From contig NZ_JAPCHX010000002.1 in the NCBI RefSeq assembly GCF_026107415.2, positions 248,001 to 312,000 on the forward strand: a stretch of DNA of 64,000 bases, read 5' to 3'. The DNA comes from Microbacterium sp. MPKO10 (GTDB lineage Bacteria; Actinomycetota; Actinomycetes; Actinomycetales; Microbacteriaceae). The translations under genes and the position numbers were made by a program. Position 1 is the stretch's first letter. Each line of letters begins with the position of its first letter. Positions 42,238 through 52,273 of the stretch are shown here, in pieces. The notes under the pieces are model-generated. The model saw only the letters and a list, made by a program, of their open reading frames with translations, did not search any database and was not told the origin of the DNA.

Positions 42238-42939
42238 ATGATGGCACAGAACGAACAGCTGGCGGGCAGCATCGCGGGAGTGAGCGCGCTCGCCGATGAC
42301 ACGAGGCGCTCCCTGTATCTGTATGTGTGCGCCCAGCCGCATCCGGTTTCTCGTGATCAAGCGGCACGGGCCGCGCAGGTGCCCATGCACACGGCGAAGT
42401 TTCATCTCGACAAACTCGAGTCCGCGGGGCTTCTGCGTTCCTCCTACGCGCGCACGACCGGCAGATCGGGTCCGGGTGCCGGTCGCAGCGCCAAACTCTA
42501 CGAGCGGTCAGACGTCGAGCTCGACGTGTCGTTGCCCGAGCGCGACTATGTGCTGGCGGGGGAGCTCATGGCGCAGGCCATCGCCCGGTCGGCGCGAGAG
42601 GGAGATGATATCGCCTCTGCGCTCACGGCTGTGGCCCGCGAGCGGGGAGCACGTCTTGCGGCGAACCAGGCCAGCCAGGGGGCGGATGCTGTCGCGGCAT
42701 TCGCTATCGCAGAGACGACGCTGCGCGGGCTGGGGTATGAGCCGCGCGTTGAGGATGAACGCCTCGTCATGGCGAACTGCCCGTTCCATCAGCTGGCGGG
42801 TGCGCACACCGAGCTGGTCTGCGGTATGAATTACGACATGCTGAGCGCCTACACCGAGACGGTGGCGCCCGGGGTGCTGCGCGCCGATCTCGATCCGGCG
42901 CCCGGACGCTGTTGCGTCACGCTCTGCGCTCGCCGGTAA
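42238..42939 (+). CDS. COG2345-type winged-helix regulator with cysteine-rich C-terminus
   Basis: The 233-aa protein has an N-terminal ArsR-like HTH (DDTRRSLYLYVCAQPHPVSR, then VPMHTAKFHLDKLESAGLL). A C-terminal domain carries Cys181 and His184 (NCPFHQLAGAH), Cys195 (ELVCGMN) and Cys225, Cys226, Cys230 at the end (GRCCVTLC). This is reminiscent of SufR-like COG2345 regulators that bind an iron-sulfur cluster. It faces folE across a perfect inverted repeat. It is likely to repress itself and the folE-reductase unit according to redox, nitric oxide or metal state. The signal is inferred. A second ATG follows at 42241. Confidence 0.82.
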   Translation: MMAQNEQLAGSIAGVSALADDTRRSLYLYVCAQPHPVSRDQAARAAQVPMHTAKFHLDKLESAGLLRSSYARTTGRSGPGAGRSAKLYERSDVELDVSLPERDYVLAGELMAQAIARSAREGDDIASALTAVARERGARLAANQASQGADAVAAFAIAETTLRGLGYEPRVEDERLVMANCPFHQLAGAHTELVCGMNYDMLSAYTETVAPGVLRADLDPAPGRCCVTLCARR

Positions 42940-43060
42940 GGTCCCTCCCGCATCTCCCCGTCACAGGTTGATCGGTTCGGCGATGCACGTGAAAGGGGGT
43001 ATCGAAACTCGTCGTCGAGCGTGAACCCGCTGTCGCGATGGTCGCCGTAGAGTGGCGTTC

Positions 43061-44983
43061 ATGACTGTGGAACCACTCGCTCTGCCCACCTCACCCGCCG
43101 CCTGGGACACCTTCATCCGTGAGGGTGCCGAATCCGCGCTCGCCGCAGCCTGCGACGTCGGAGCTCAGTTGAAAGACGGCACGCTCCGCACCGCGAACGA
43201 GGTGCTCGAGCTGTGGAACGACGCCGAGGCACAGCTGGCGACAGCATCCGGTTTCACCTCGCTCTTCGCCGAGGTGCATCCCGAGCCGAGCATCCGCGAA
43301 CTGTCTGAGCAGAAAACGCAGGAGATCACCGCCTTTCTCACAGAGCGCGGGCACGATCGCGCCCTGTACGAGGTTTTCGCGGCGCTCGACCCCTCCGAGC
43401 TCGACGCCGAGGCCGCGCGCCTGCTCGAGCACGTGCTGCGCGACTTTCGCCGCAGCGGTGTTGACCGTGACGACGCAACGCGCGCCCGGCTCACCGAGAT
43501 CAGTGAGCGCTCGACGCTTGTCGGGCAAGAGTTCTCACGCAACATCCGTGACGACGTGCGCACGCTGCGGCTGCGCCCCGAACAGCTCGACGGGTTGCCG
43601 CAGGACTACATTGACGCGCGCCCGGCCGACGCGGATGGACTCGTCGCCATCACGACCGACTACCCGGACACCGTGCCGTTCCTGACGTTCGCGAACGATC
43701 GCGAGGCACGCCACGCCGTCTCGCGCCAATTCAACAACCGTGCCTGGCCCGCCAACGACGAGCTTCTGCACGAGCTGCTCGATCTGCGCGCCGAGCAGGC
43801 CCGGCTGCTCGGGTACGATTCGTGGCCCGACTTCGACGCCGAGGTGAAGATGATCGGCACGGGAGACGCCATCGGCACCTTCATCGATCGCATCACCCAG
43901 TTGGCCGACGCGGGTGGTCGCGCCGAACGGGAGACGCTCCTGCGCCGCGCGCAGCAGGATGCCCCGGGCATCACCGAGATCACGTCGGGGGACTGGGCGC
44001 ACTATGCCGAGCTCGTGCGGCGCGAGCAGTACGACGTGGATGCTCAGCAGGTGCGTCGCTACTTCGACTTTGAGAATGTGCGCGCCGGTCTGCTCGAGGT
44101 GACGGGGCGTCTGTTCGGTATCAGCTACCGTGAGCGCGATGATGTGCCGCGCTGGGCTGACGACGTGACCTGCTACGACGTGCTCCGCGACGGCGAGCGC
44201 ATCGGCCGCATCTACCTCGACCTGCACCCGCGCGAAGGCAAGTACAAGCACGCGGCGCAGTTTGACCTTGCCACCGGTGTGCACGGACGCCAGCTTCCGG
44301 AAGGCACGCTCGTCTGCAACTTCCCGCGCGGCCTGATGGAGCACGATCAGGTGGTCACGCTCTTTCACGAGTTCGGCCACCTCGTGCACCACATTCTGGG
44401 CGGGGACCAGCGGTGGGCGCGCTTCTCGGGGGTCGCCACCGAATGGGACTTCGTCGAGGCACCGTCGCAGATGCTCGAAGAATGGGCGTGGGATGCTGAC
44501 ATCCTGCGCACGTTCGCTGTCGATGCGGACGGCGAGTCGATTCCCGCGGATCTGGTCGCGCGCATGCGCACGGCCGAAGACTTCGGGCGTGCCTTCCGTG
44601 TGCGCACCCAGATGCACTATGCCGCGGTGTCCTACCGTCTGCATCTGGAGCGCCCGGACGATCACGACGCGGCGGTGGCAGAGCTCGCGCGCCAGTATTC
44701 GCTCATCACACCGCTGCCCGACACGCACTTCCAAGCCGCGTTCGGGCACCTCGAAGGCTACGGCTCCGGCTACTACACCTACATGTGGAGCCTCGTGATC
44801 GCGAAAGACCTGCTCTCAGCGTTTGACCCCGCCGATCTCTTCAACGTCGACGTGGCCTCGCGCTACCGCGACACGATCCTCGCGCGCGGTGGGTCGCGGG
44901 ATGCCGCGGACTTGGTCGCCGACTTCTTGGGAAGGCCGTACTCGTTCGACGCGTTCGGGCGGTGGCTCAGTGGGGACGCCTGA
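43061..44983 (+). CDS. M3-family oligopeptidase (zinc metallopeptidase)
   Basis: The 640-aa protein carries the HExxH zinc motif in TLFHEFGHLVHHIL near residue 435, with the downstream Glu in the EAPSQMLEEWAWD segment. The length fits peptidyl-dipeptidase Dcp and oligopeptidase A. No signal peptide is present, so it should act on peptides in the cytoplasm. A TAGAGT box eight bases before the ATG at 43061 favours a leaderless mRNA; a GTG at 43052 is the alternative start. Confidence 0.92.
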   Translation: MTVEPLALPTSPAAWDTFIREGAESALAAACDVGAQLKDGTLRTANEVLELWNDAEAQLATASGFTSLFAEVHPEPSIRELSEQKTQEITAFLTERGHDRALYEVFAALDPSELDAEAARLLEHVLRDFRRSGVDRDDATRARLTEISERSTLVGQEFSRNIRDDVRTLRLRPEQLDGLPQDYIDARPADADGLVAITTDYPDTVPFLTFANDREARHAVSRQFNNRAWPANDELLHELLDLRAEQARLLGYDSWPDFDAEVKMIGTGDAIGTFIDRITQLADAGGRAERETLLRRAQQDAPGITEITSGDWAHYAELVRREQYDVDAQQVRRYFDFENVRAGLLEVTGRLFGISYRERDDVPRWADDVTCYDVLRDGERIGRIYLDLHPREGKYKHAAQFDLATGVHGRQLPEGTLVCNFPRGLMEHDQVVTLFHEFGHLVHHILGGDQRWARFSGVATEWDFVEAPSQMLEEWAWDADILRTFAVDADGESIPADLVARMRTAEDFGRAFRVRTQMHYAAVSYRLHLERPDDHDAAVAELARQYSLITPLPDTHFQAAFGHLEGYGSGYYTYMWSLVIAKDLLSAFDPADLFNVDVASRYRDTILARGGSRDAADLVADFLGRPYSFDAFGRWLSGDA

Positions 44984-45099
44984 GCACAGGCCACATTGCG
45001 CGGCGCCCGTGTGACGGTCATCCGCACGGCTGAATGACGACAGCATCCGGTCATTCTGGATGATGACAAACGGGATTTCGTCAGCGACGTTCGGCTACG

Positions 45100-45807
45100 G
45101 TGAACATCATGCTGATCGCCGCTTCTGACTCCGCGCTCTCGGGCGTTGCCGCCTGGGCCGTGTCACTCATGGAGACCCTCGGAGGAGTCGGAGCCGGCAT
45201 TGCCATCGCGCTCGAAAACCTGTTTCCGCCGCTGCCGAGCGAGATCATCCTGCCGCTGGCCGGCTTCACCGCGAGCCAAGGCAACATGTCCCTTGCCGAG
45301 GCGATCATCTGGACGACGCTCGGCTCGGTCGTGGGCGCTTTCGCGCTCTACGGGCTCGGCGCCTGGCTCGGCCGTGAACGGCTGATCAAAATCGCCGACT
45401 GGATGCCGCTGGTCAAAGTGTCCGAGGTCGAAAGCGCCGAGAAATGGTTCGCCAAACACGGCAAGAAGGCGATCTTCTTCGGGCGCATGCTGCCGATCTT
45501 TCGCAGCCTGATCTCGATTCCCGCCGGAATCGAGCGCATGGGGCTGGGTGTTTTCGGAGTGCTCACCCTGGCGGGCAGCCTCATCTGGAACACCGTGTTC
45601 ATTCTTGCTGGCTTCTACCTCGGCGAGAACTGGCACATTGTCGAGCAGTACGCCGACATCCTGAAATACGTGGTCATCGCGGGCGTCGTCGTCGCGCTTG
45701 CCGTGTGGATCATCTACCGCGTGCGGTCGGCGCGGAAGGCCCGCGGTCGCGCAGATTCATCGGCACCGGAGTCGGATTCCACGGCGGGTGGCACAGACGA
45801 GGCGTAG
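45100..45807 (+). CDS. DedA-family membrane protein
   Basis: The 235-aa protein has the DedA/VTT fold: ALENLFPPLPSEIILPLAGF near the N-terminus, the FFGRMLPIFRSLISIPAG motif with its membrane-embedded arginines, and a final span before a basic, Ser-rich tail. DedA proteins are half-transporters or lipid scramblases needed for envelope homeostasis and undecaprenyl phosphate recycling. Start may be the GTG at 45100 or the ATG at 45109. Position just before the polysaccharide region is compatible with lipid-carrier recycling, but this is inference. Confidence 0.9.
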   Translation: MNIMLIAASDSALSGVAAWAVSLMETLGGVGAGIAIALENLFPPLPSEIILPLAGFTASQGNMSLAEAIIWTTLGSVVGAFALYGLGAWLGRERLIKIADWMPLVKVSEVESAEKWFAKHGKKAIFFGRMLPIFRSLISIPAGIERMGLGVFGVLTLAGSLIWNTVFILAGFYLGENWHIVEQYADILKYVVIAGVVVALAVWIIYRVRSARKARGRADSSAPESDSTAGGTDEA

Positions 45808-45925
45808 ACGAACAAATCACCTGGTTGTGGCTCCCGAACAAACCGGTAATCTGCCGCCGGCACCTCGCAATACAGGCGGATAAGCGTGCCGTAGCCGCGA
45901 ATTTCCAGCCAGCGCCCGTAGCATT

Positions 45926-46441
45926 ATGCGCATGCCACACCACGATTCCGAACGCCCTCTAGTCGGCGTCGTCATGGGAAGCGATTCCGACTGGCGCGTC
46001 ATGAGCGATGCGAGCCAGGTGCTGAGCGACTTCGCGATTGATCACGAGGTCGAAGTCGTCAGCGCGCACCGCACCCCCGAGAAGATGATCGCCTACGGCA
46101 AGGATGCTGCTGCGCGCGGCCTCAAGGTCATCATCGCCGGTGCGGGGGGCGCCGCTCACCTGCCCGGCATGCTCGCCGCGGTGACGACGCTCCCGGTCGT
46201 GGGAGTTCCCGTGCCCCTGGCAAAACTCGACGGGCTCGATTCGCTGCTCTCGATCGTGCAGATGCCCGCGGGCGTCCCCGTCGCCACTGTGTCGATCGGC
46301 GGTGCCAAGAACGCCGGTCTGATTGCCGCGAAGATTCTCGCCACGGCAGATTCAGCCCTGCAGTCACGACTTGAAACGTACGCCGCCGACCTCGCCGCCC
46401 AGGTCGAGGTCAAGAACGAGAATCTCAAAAACTCTCTATGA
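45926..46441 (+). CDS. purE: N5-carboxyaminoimidazole ribonucleotide mutase
   Basis: The 171-aa class I PurE converts N5-CAIR to CAIR. It has [14 protein letters not shown], the [10 protein letters not shown] motif with the catalytic His, and [24 protein letters not shown] box ends seven bases before the ATG at 45932, so a leaderless start there is possible; the ATG at 45926 adds two residues. The stop overlaps the LCP gene start (ATGA). Its usual partner purK lies 10 kb upstream. Confidence 0.95.
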   Translation: MRMPHHDSERPLVGVVMGSDSDWRVMSDASQVLSDFAIDHEVEVVSAHRTPEKMIAYGKDAAARGLKVIIAGAGGAAHLPGMLAAVTTLPVVGVPVPLAKLDGLDSLLSIVQMPAGVPVATVSIGGAKNAGLIAAKILATADSALQSRLETYAADLAAQVEVKNENLKNSL

Positions 46442-47796
46442 GCTCACTGGTCGCAAATCCGATCAGATATCCGGATACCGCGTCGTCACCCCTGATGACG
46501 CGGCGCGCGTGGTGGCTGCTCGTCGTGGGTTTTCTCATCCCCGGCTCGGCGCAGGTTCTCGCCGGAAACCGTAAGCTGGGGCGCTTCGGACTCGGAGCGA
46601 CGCTGGGAATGTGGGCGGCAGCGATCATCGCCGTGCTGCTGTTCGCGTTTCTGCGTACGCCGTTCATCACCCTGGCCACGCAGGGCTGGTTCCTCCTGCT
46701 CGTGCAGGCTGTGCTCATCGCGTATGCGCTGCTCTGGCTCATCCTCACGCTCAACACGTTCCGGCTTCTCAAGATCATCAAAGCGCGGCCGGGTGCACGC
46801 TTCTGGATCGCCGCGGCGACGGTGATCCTCCTCGTGCTCTCGGTGGGCAGCGCCAGCGGTGCGGCCTATTACGCGGGAATCGCTCGCGGTGCGCTCGGCT
46901 CGATCTTCGGCAACTCGGCACCGGTCGCGCCCGTCGATGGCCGCTACAACATTCTGCTTCTCGGCGGTGACGCCGGTGAGGATCGCGAGGGTCTGCGACC
47001 CGACAGCATCTCCGTCGTCAGCATCGACGCGAACACGGGAGCGGCGACGATCATTGGCCTGCCGCGCGATATGCTCCGCGTTCCGTTCTCCGAAGGCCCG
47101 TTCCACGACGCGTACCCGGACGGTTATCAGCACTGCGACGTAGGCGTCTGCAAGCTCAACTCGGTCTATACAGAGGCTCAGCTGCGGCATCCTGACTGGT
47201 ACCCGGATGCTGAAGCGCAGGGCAGTTCTCCGGGCATCGAAGCCACGCGCGATGCGGCTGAGGGCATCACCGGCCTCACCGTGCAGTTCTATGTGCTGAT
47301 CGACATGGCCGGATTCTCACAGCTGATCGATGCGCTGGGCGGCGTCGAGATCGACGTGAAGGAGCGCCTGCCCATCGGGGGAGACGAGAACCTCAACAAC
47401 GTCGACGAGTGGATCGAACCGGGCAAGCAGAAGCTCGACGGCTACCACGCCGAGTGGTATGCGCGCTCGCGGCACTCGACGAGCGACTGGGATCGCATGC
47501 GCCGTCAGCACGAACTGCAGGAGGCGATTCTGCGGCAGTTCACTCCGGGCAACGTGCTCTCGAAGTTCCAGGCGATCGCCGATGCCGGCAGCCAGGTCGT
47601 GAAGACCGATGTGCCGCAGTCGATGCTGGGGTATTTCAGCGACCTGGCGCTCAAGACCCGCAAGCAGGAGATCACCAACCTGGAGCTCTCGCCGCCCACG
47701 GTGCCGGATCAGGACAACCCGAACTTCGAGCACATCAGGGGGCTCGTGGAGGACGCCGTTGCACCGCCCGAGACCTCGTCGAGCGATAGCAAGTAA
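46438..47796 (+). CDS. LytR-CpsA-Psr (LCP) glycopolymer ligase
   Basis: The 452-aa protein has three N-terminal spans (residues about 22-145), including a [13 protein letters not shown] hairpin, then the extracytoplasmic LCP domain: [22 protein letters not shown] and the phosphate-binding [10 protein letters not shown], with [18 protein letters not shown] near the end. LCP enzymes transfer lipid-linked polysaccharide to peptidoglycan. It is coupled to purE by an ATGA overlap and followed after 9 bases by a membrane acyltransferase, opening the envelope polysaccharide region. Confidence 0.93.
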   Translation: MSSLVANPIRYPDTASSPLMTRRAWWLLVVGFLIPGSAQVLAGNRKLGRFGLGATLGMWAAAIIAVLLFAFLRTPFITLATQGWFLLLVQAVLIAYALLWLILTLNTFRLLKIIKARPGARFWIAAATVILLVLSVGSASGAAYYAGIARGALGSIFGNSAPVAPVDGRYNILLLGGDAGEDREGLRPDSISVVSIDANTGAATIIGLPRDMLRVPFSEGPFHDAYPDGYQHCDVGVCKLNSVYTEAQLRHPDWYPDAEAQGSSPGIEATRDAAEGITGLTVQFYVLIDMAGFSQLIDALGGVEIDVKERLPIGGDENLNNVDEWIEPGKQKLDGYHAEWYARSRHSTSDWDRMRRQHELQEAILRQFTPGNVLSKFQAIADAGSQVVKTDVPQSMLGYFSDLALKTRKQEITNLELSPPTVPDQDNPNFEHIRGLVEDAVAPPETSSSDSK

Positions 47797-47805
47797 CGTC
47801 TACGT

Positions 47806-49797
47806 GTGAAGGTCAGGCGAATCGGGTTCCGCCCGGATATTCAGGCGCTGCGAGCAATCGCCGTGCTGCTTGTGGTGATCTACCACGCTGGAGTGCCGTG
47901 GCTTTCTGGCGGGTACATCGGAGTCGATGTCTTCTTCGTCATCTCGGGCTTCCTCATCACGGCACACCTGGCGTCTGAGCTCAGTACGCACGGCCGAATT
48001 CGATTCGCCACGTTCTACGCCCGCCGCATCCGCCGTATTCTGCCCACCTCGCTCGTCGTCGTCGCACTGAGCGTCGTCGCAGCTGCAATCTGGATCCCAC
48101 CGCTGCTGCAGTCCCGATCGTTCAAAGAGTCGGTATTCACGGCCCTATACGTTCCGAACTTCTATTTCGCCGGTGAGAAGGTCGACTACTTATCCAATCC
48201 CAACCCGTCGATCTTCCAGCATTTCTGGTCGCTCGGCGTTGAGGAGCAGTTCTACCTGATCTGGCCCGCCGCGATCGCCCTGGTGTTCTTCCTCACGCGC
48301 AAGTCGACCTGGGGCCTCATCGCGACGCTTGGAACGGTGTTCGTCATCGGGCTCGTCGGATCAATCTGGCTCACGGAACGGTCACAGCCGCTCGCTTTCT
48401 TCATGATGCCGAGCCGGGCATGGGAGTTTGCCCTTGGTGGGCTGCTCGCGTTGCTGGTGACGGCAACGTCGTTCGCTCTCGCACCTGCCGTCAGGTGGCT
48501 CATCGGATGGGTCGGCGTCGTCTCGCTTGTCGTGTGTGGAGTCGTTTACGACGGCGCAACTATTTTCCCCGGCACCGCGGCGATCGTTCCCGTGGTTGGA
48601 ACCGTGCTTGTGATTGCCGCAGGCTCGCGCGTTGATGACACCGAGAGCGTTCTGGACCGCACATCGGCTACCGGGCTGCTATCAAACCGACCGATGATCT
48701 TCATCGGCACAATCTCGTACTCTCTCTACCTTGTGCACTGGCCGCTGCTCACGATTCCTCAGATCGCGGTCGGAGACCAACGACCACTGTCACCTGTCGT
48801 CACGCTGGCCCTCGCCGCGGCAGGGATCCCCCTTGCTTGGCTGCTGTACCGCTACATTGAGACCCCTCTCCGCGTGTCTCGGGACAAGTCCTGGCCGACG
48901 ATCGTGATCGCTGCGGGCGTTACGGTGTGCCTGGTGCTCGCGTGCGGCGTGACGTATCGGGGATCGCTTGACCGGCAGTTCCACACCGACAGGAATGTGG
49001 CCGTTTCCGCGCCATCAACGCGGGTCAAGGCAACGCAATTTGTGCCTGCCAACATGACCCCGACCGTGAAAGACGCCAGTGATGATAATCCTGACGTGTA
49101 CTCCGAGGGATGCCATCTCAGCGACGGGGAATCAACGGTCGACGAGTGCCGAGTGGAAACGAATGCTGACGCGCCAACGGTCATGCTGTTCGGAGACTCG
49201 CATGCCGCCCAGTGGTATCCGGCCCTGCAGGCACTCGCTGAGCGCGGCGACATCACACTCGTATCGAATACGAAGAGCAACTGCGCTGCATATGATGTTC
49301 CGAGCTCAAACGAGTGCCGCACATGGCGAGCAAACGTGGTCCGGGCGATCGGCGACGAGCAACCGGAACTGACGATCATCGCCGGCTATGTTGGCGCAAC
49401 CGGAACGCAGCTTCCTCCCGACACGTGGGGGCGAGACGTGGGTAAAGGAATTGAATCGCTTACATCAGCGACGAACGTTGCTGTCATGATTGACAATCCT
49501 CAGTTCGGCATGGATCCAGCGACGTGCCTTTCCGCCAATATCAATAACGCCACCGCGTGTGGAGCGCCGCCGAACCAAGCGCTGTTCGCCGACCATGGCG
49601 AGGCTATGCGGCAGGCTGCTCAAGCGCACGACGCAACCGTCCTCGACATGACCGACTACCTATGCAGCGACGACTTGTGCCCCGTCGTGATCGGAGATCG
49701 TCTCGTCTATCGTGATGCCCACCACATCTCTGCCACATATTCTCGGGCCCTCGCCGATGCGGTCTGGACGCAGATTGAGCCAGCGCTGGGAGCATGA
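47806..49797 (+). CDS. Acyltransferase 3 with C-terminal SGNH domain (OafA/YrhL type)
   Basis: The 663-aa protein begins with about ten membrane spans of the acyltransferase-3 family (FRPDIQALRAIAVLLVVIYH, with catalytic His, and GGYIGVDVFFVISGFLI). It ends with an extracytoplasmic SGNH hydrolase-like domain with the serine motif MLFGDSHAAQWYPAL and the closing DAHHISATYS. Such fusions O-acetylate surface polysaccharide or peptidoglycan. The start is GTG, 9 bases after the LCP gene, so it is probably cotranscribed and modifies the polymer that the LCP enzyme attaches. Confidence 0.93.
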   Translation: MKVRRIGFRPDIQALRAIAVLLVVIYHAGVPWLSGGYIGVDVFFVISGFLITAHLASELSTHGRIRFATFYARRIRRILPTSLVVVALSVVAAAIWIPPLLQSRSFKESVFTALYVPNFYFAGEKVDYLSNPNPSIFQHFWSLGVEEQFYLIWPAAIALVFFLTRKSTWGLIATLGTVFVIGLVGSIWLTERSQPLAFFMMPSRAWEFALGGLLALLVTATSFALAPAVRWLIGWVGVVSLVVCGVVYDGATIFPGTAAIVPVVGTVLVIAAGSRVDDTESVLDRTSATGLLSNRPMIFIGTISYSLYLVHWPLLTIPQIAVGDQRPLSPVVTLALAAAGIPLAWLLYRYIETPLRVSRDKSWPTIVIAAGVTVCLVLACGVTYRGSLDRQFHTDRNVAVSAPSTRVKATQFVPANMTPTVKDASDDNPDVYSEGCHLSDGESTVDECRVETNADAPTVMLFGDSHAAQWYPALQALAERGDITLVSNTKSNCAAYDVPSSNECRTWRANVVRAIGDEQPELTIIAGYVGATGTQLPPDTWGRDVGKGIESLTSATNVAVMIDNPQFGMDPATCLSANINNATACGAPPNQALFADHGEAMRQAAQAHDATVLDMTDYLCSDDLCPVVIGDRLVYRDAHHISATYSRALADAVWTQIEPALGA

Positions 49798-49807
49798 TTA
49801 TAACTGG

Positions 49808-50998
49808 CTAATCAGCAGAACACGCGCCCGTCGCTACGGGCGAGGTCAGGGACTCGGCCTGCGCGAGCACGGGGGAGAGCTCGGCCATTGAAAGTGCGAA
49901 GCCCACGTCGGGCTGGCTCACTGCCTTCGCGAAGATCATTCCGACGACGGCGCCGTCCGCATCGAGGAGCGGGCCGCCCGAATTTCCGTGGTCGACGTCG
50001 GCAGCGATCGTCGTGACCGAGCGTGTCGCGCCCGGCTGGCCATAAATGTCGTTGACGCTCATCTCACCCGTCGTGACGACAGCAGCGCTGCGCGAGGCAA
50101 AAGGGCCGCCAAACGGGTACCCCTGAAAGAACACCGTCGCGCCGTCGTCGGGCGTCGCGCTGAAGGGCAGCGGCCCCGCACTGAGCCCGTCGACTGCGAG
50201 TACCGCGATATCGGCCTCGGCGTCGAAATAGACGACGGATGCTGCGCGCGGCAGTTCGCTGCGCGGCTCGACGACGACGGTGCTGGACCCCGCGACGACG
50301 TGAGCGTTGGTCATGACCAGGTCATCGCCGATGACGAACCCGCTCCCTGAACTGCGTGTGCCGCATGAGGGAGCGTTCGCGGTGATCCGAGTGACGGATT
50401 CGGACGCGACCTGCAGCGCGGGTGACTGGGTGTCGGCGACGGGAATTTCGACGTCGTCCGGCACCCCGGCGGCATCGAGAACCGAGGGGATGCCGTCGGA
50501 GATCACGATCCCGCGAAACTGCGAGATCGCACCGAGCACCGGTGCAGGAGTCGCGTTCTGCAGCGACTTCATCAGAGTCGATGACGCCATCGCCTGTGTG
50601 AGAGCGGGGATGCCCAGTGCACTTGTGCTCATGCCGAGCATCAGTGCAACCAGAAGCGTGACGATGCCGCTCACGGCAGCGCCGAGAAGCCGATCGACGG
50701 CTCCGAGCTTCAGCTTGCGCACCGGGCCTGCGACGAGCCGCCCGATCCACGAGCCGAGGCTGATGCCGAGACCGACGATGATCACCCCACTCGCGAGGGC
50801 CGCGGCGACGTTCCATCCCGCCGCAGGCACGGCGCCTGAGACGACAGGCATGACGAGGAGGGCAATCACGCCACCGACGATCAGCCCGGCGATCGCGCCG
50901 ATCGTGTGCAGCATTCCGCGCTGCCACCCACCGACGAGCGCGACAAGAAGGGCGACGACCAGAACGACATCGACCACAATGCCAGTGACCACGGGCAT
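49808..50998 (-). CDS. MarP-like membrane serine protease
   Basis: The 396-aa protein has four N-terminal spans of the CvpA type (VVDVVLVVALLVALVGGWQRG) and an extracytoplasmic trypsin-like domain. The triad is visible: His in VMTNAHVVAG, Asp in EADIAVLAVDG and Ser in DHGNSGGPLLD. MarP of mycobacteria protects against acid and oxidative stress and activates a peptidoglycan hydrolase. Two cysteines flank the protease domain (SCGTRSSG and the C-terminal ATGACSAD), matching the disulfide seen in MarP. Confidence 0.92.
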   Translation of the reverse strand: MPVVTGIVVDVVLVVALLVALVGGWQRGMLHTIGAIAGLIVGGVIALLVMPVVSGAVPAAGWNVAAALASGVIIVGLGISLGSWIGRLVAGPVRKLKLGAVDRLLGAAVSGIVTLLVALMLGMSTSALGIPALTQAMASSTLMKSLQNATPAPVLGAISQFRGIVISDGIPSVLDAAGVPDDVEIPVADTQSPALQVASESVTRITANAPSCGTRSSGSGFVIGDDLVMTNAHVVAGSSTVVVEPRSELPRAASVVYFDAEADIAVLAVDGLSAGPLPFSATPDDGATVFFQGYPFGGPFASRSAAVVTTGEMSVNDIYGQPGATRSVTTIAADVDHGNSGGPLLDADGAVVGMIFAKAVSQPDVGFALSMAELSPVLAQAESLTSPVATGACSAD

Positions 50999-51006
50999 CC
51001 CCTCAC

Positions 51007-52140
51007 TCAGAGATCAGCGTGCAGAGCCCAGATGGACTCTGCGGCAGACGACCAGCTGAACGAGTGCCCGCGGTCCTGCGAAAGAATAGTGAGCCGCTCG
51101 CGCAGCTCGGCATCCTCGACGACACGGCTGACGGCTTCGGCCAGTCGCTCCGGGTGACCGGGACCATCGGCTTCGACGACGAGCCCGCTTCCCCCCGCCG
51201 TTTCCAGAAGTGCGCTGTCGTCCGAGTGGATGACCGGGGCCCCGAACGTGAAGGCCTCGACGAGCGGAAGACCGAATCCTTCCCCCACGCTGGGGAAGAC
51301 GAACGCTGTCGCGCGGGACAAGACCAGAGCGAGGTCGGCATCCGAAAGCTGGCCCAACCCGGCAACGCGCCCTTCAGGCACACCGGCTTCGTCAGCGACG
51401 GTTTCGATTGTGAGTTCGCCCCAGCTTTCGGGCCCGATAATCAGCAACGGGATGTCGGGTGCTGACGGTAGCGCCATCGCTGAGATCAGATCGACGATCC
51501 CGTGCCGCGGATCAAGGGACCCCTTCGCGATGATGTATTGCGGTGGTAGCCCTAACTCGAGGGCACGCTGCTCAGGAACGACAGGAAGGCGCAGCGAGCT
51601 TGGGGCGGCTCCGGCGACCACGCGCACGCGGTCACCGAAGTCAGCGATGTCGTTGAGGCGTTCGGCGACGGCGTGTGTGGGAACGACGATGGCGTCGGCG
51701 TGCTTGCGCGCACGTTTTAAGAGCGCCTTTTGTAACGCGATCGTTGTCGGTGTGAATGACTTCGGATGGGTCCAGGGAAGTGTGTCGTGCACGGTGACGG
51801 TGGTCTGCGAACCCGCATCGGGGTCGTGTTTAACCAAGGGGGCGAGCAGCGTGGGGGAGTGCACGAGGCCCGTGGCCCACGAGGCGGCTCCGACTCCCAT
51901 CTGCCAGGCGGCGCTTAATTCGCGACGGCGCAGTGTGGTGGGGGTCAGGCGCGCGAGCCCGCCGAGACGGGTCGTGACCGCCGCGACATCCTCATCGTCG
52001 TGAGCTGCCATGACGCCTTCCACATCGCAACCAGAGGGAGCATGTCGGATGAGAGCGCGGGTCAGGTCGCGAGTGTACGAACCCAGGTCCCCCCGTACAG
52101 GGGGCACCATATCGTCCACCACTACGCGCATTGTGACCAT
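51007..52140 (-). CDS. GT4-family glycosyltransferase
   Basis: The 377-aa GT-B enzyme has VVDDMVPPVRGDLGSYTRDL at the N-terminus, IIAKGSLDPRHGIVDLI at the inter-domain region and VFPSVGEGFGLPLVEAFTFG with the EX7E pattern in the nucleotide-sugar domain. It is expected to add a hexose (often mannose) to a lipid-linked or polysaccharide acceptor on the cytoplasmic side. It follows 8 bases upstream of the MarP-like gene in the same direction, so the two are probably cotranscribed. Confidence 0.88.
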   Translation of the reverse strand: MVTMRVVVDDMVPPVRGDLGSYTRDLTRALIRHAPSGCDVEGVMAAHDDEDVAAVTTRLGGLARLTPTTLRRRELSAAWQMGVGAASWATGLVHSPTLLAPLVKHDPDAGSQTTVTVHDTLPWTHPKSFTPTTIALQKALLKRARKHADAIVVPTHAVAERLNDIADFGDRVRVVAGAAPSSLRLPVVPEQRALELGLPPQYIIAKGSLDPRHGIVDLISAMALPSAPDIPLLIIGPESWGELTIETVADEAGVPEGRVAGLGQLSDADLALVLSRATAFVFPSVGEGFGLPLVEAFTFGAPVIHSDDSALLETAGGSGLVVEADGPGHPERLAEAVSRVVEDAELRERLTILSQDRGHSFSWSSAAESIWALHADL

Positions 52141-52273
52141 GCAAGCCCCCTCCGTGTGCCGTGTTGCCGCGAAAACAACTAGACACAGTCTTACTTAAGA
52201 GAGGTGGGAAAACCTGAATTGGTTCGGGGCCGATATTGTGAAAGGTGTGGCGTTTGTGAAAGATGTGAATATT

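Noticed and set aside
43535-44749. Minus-strand open frame of 404 codons over the M3 peptidase
   Set aside because: The plus strand encodes an intact HExxH peptidase through this whole interval; the reverse frame has no recognisable family.
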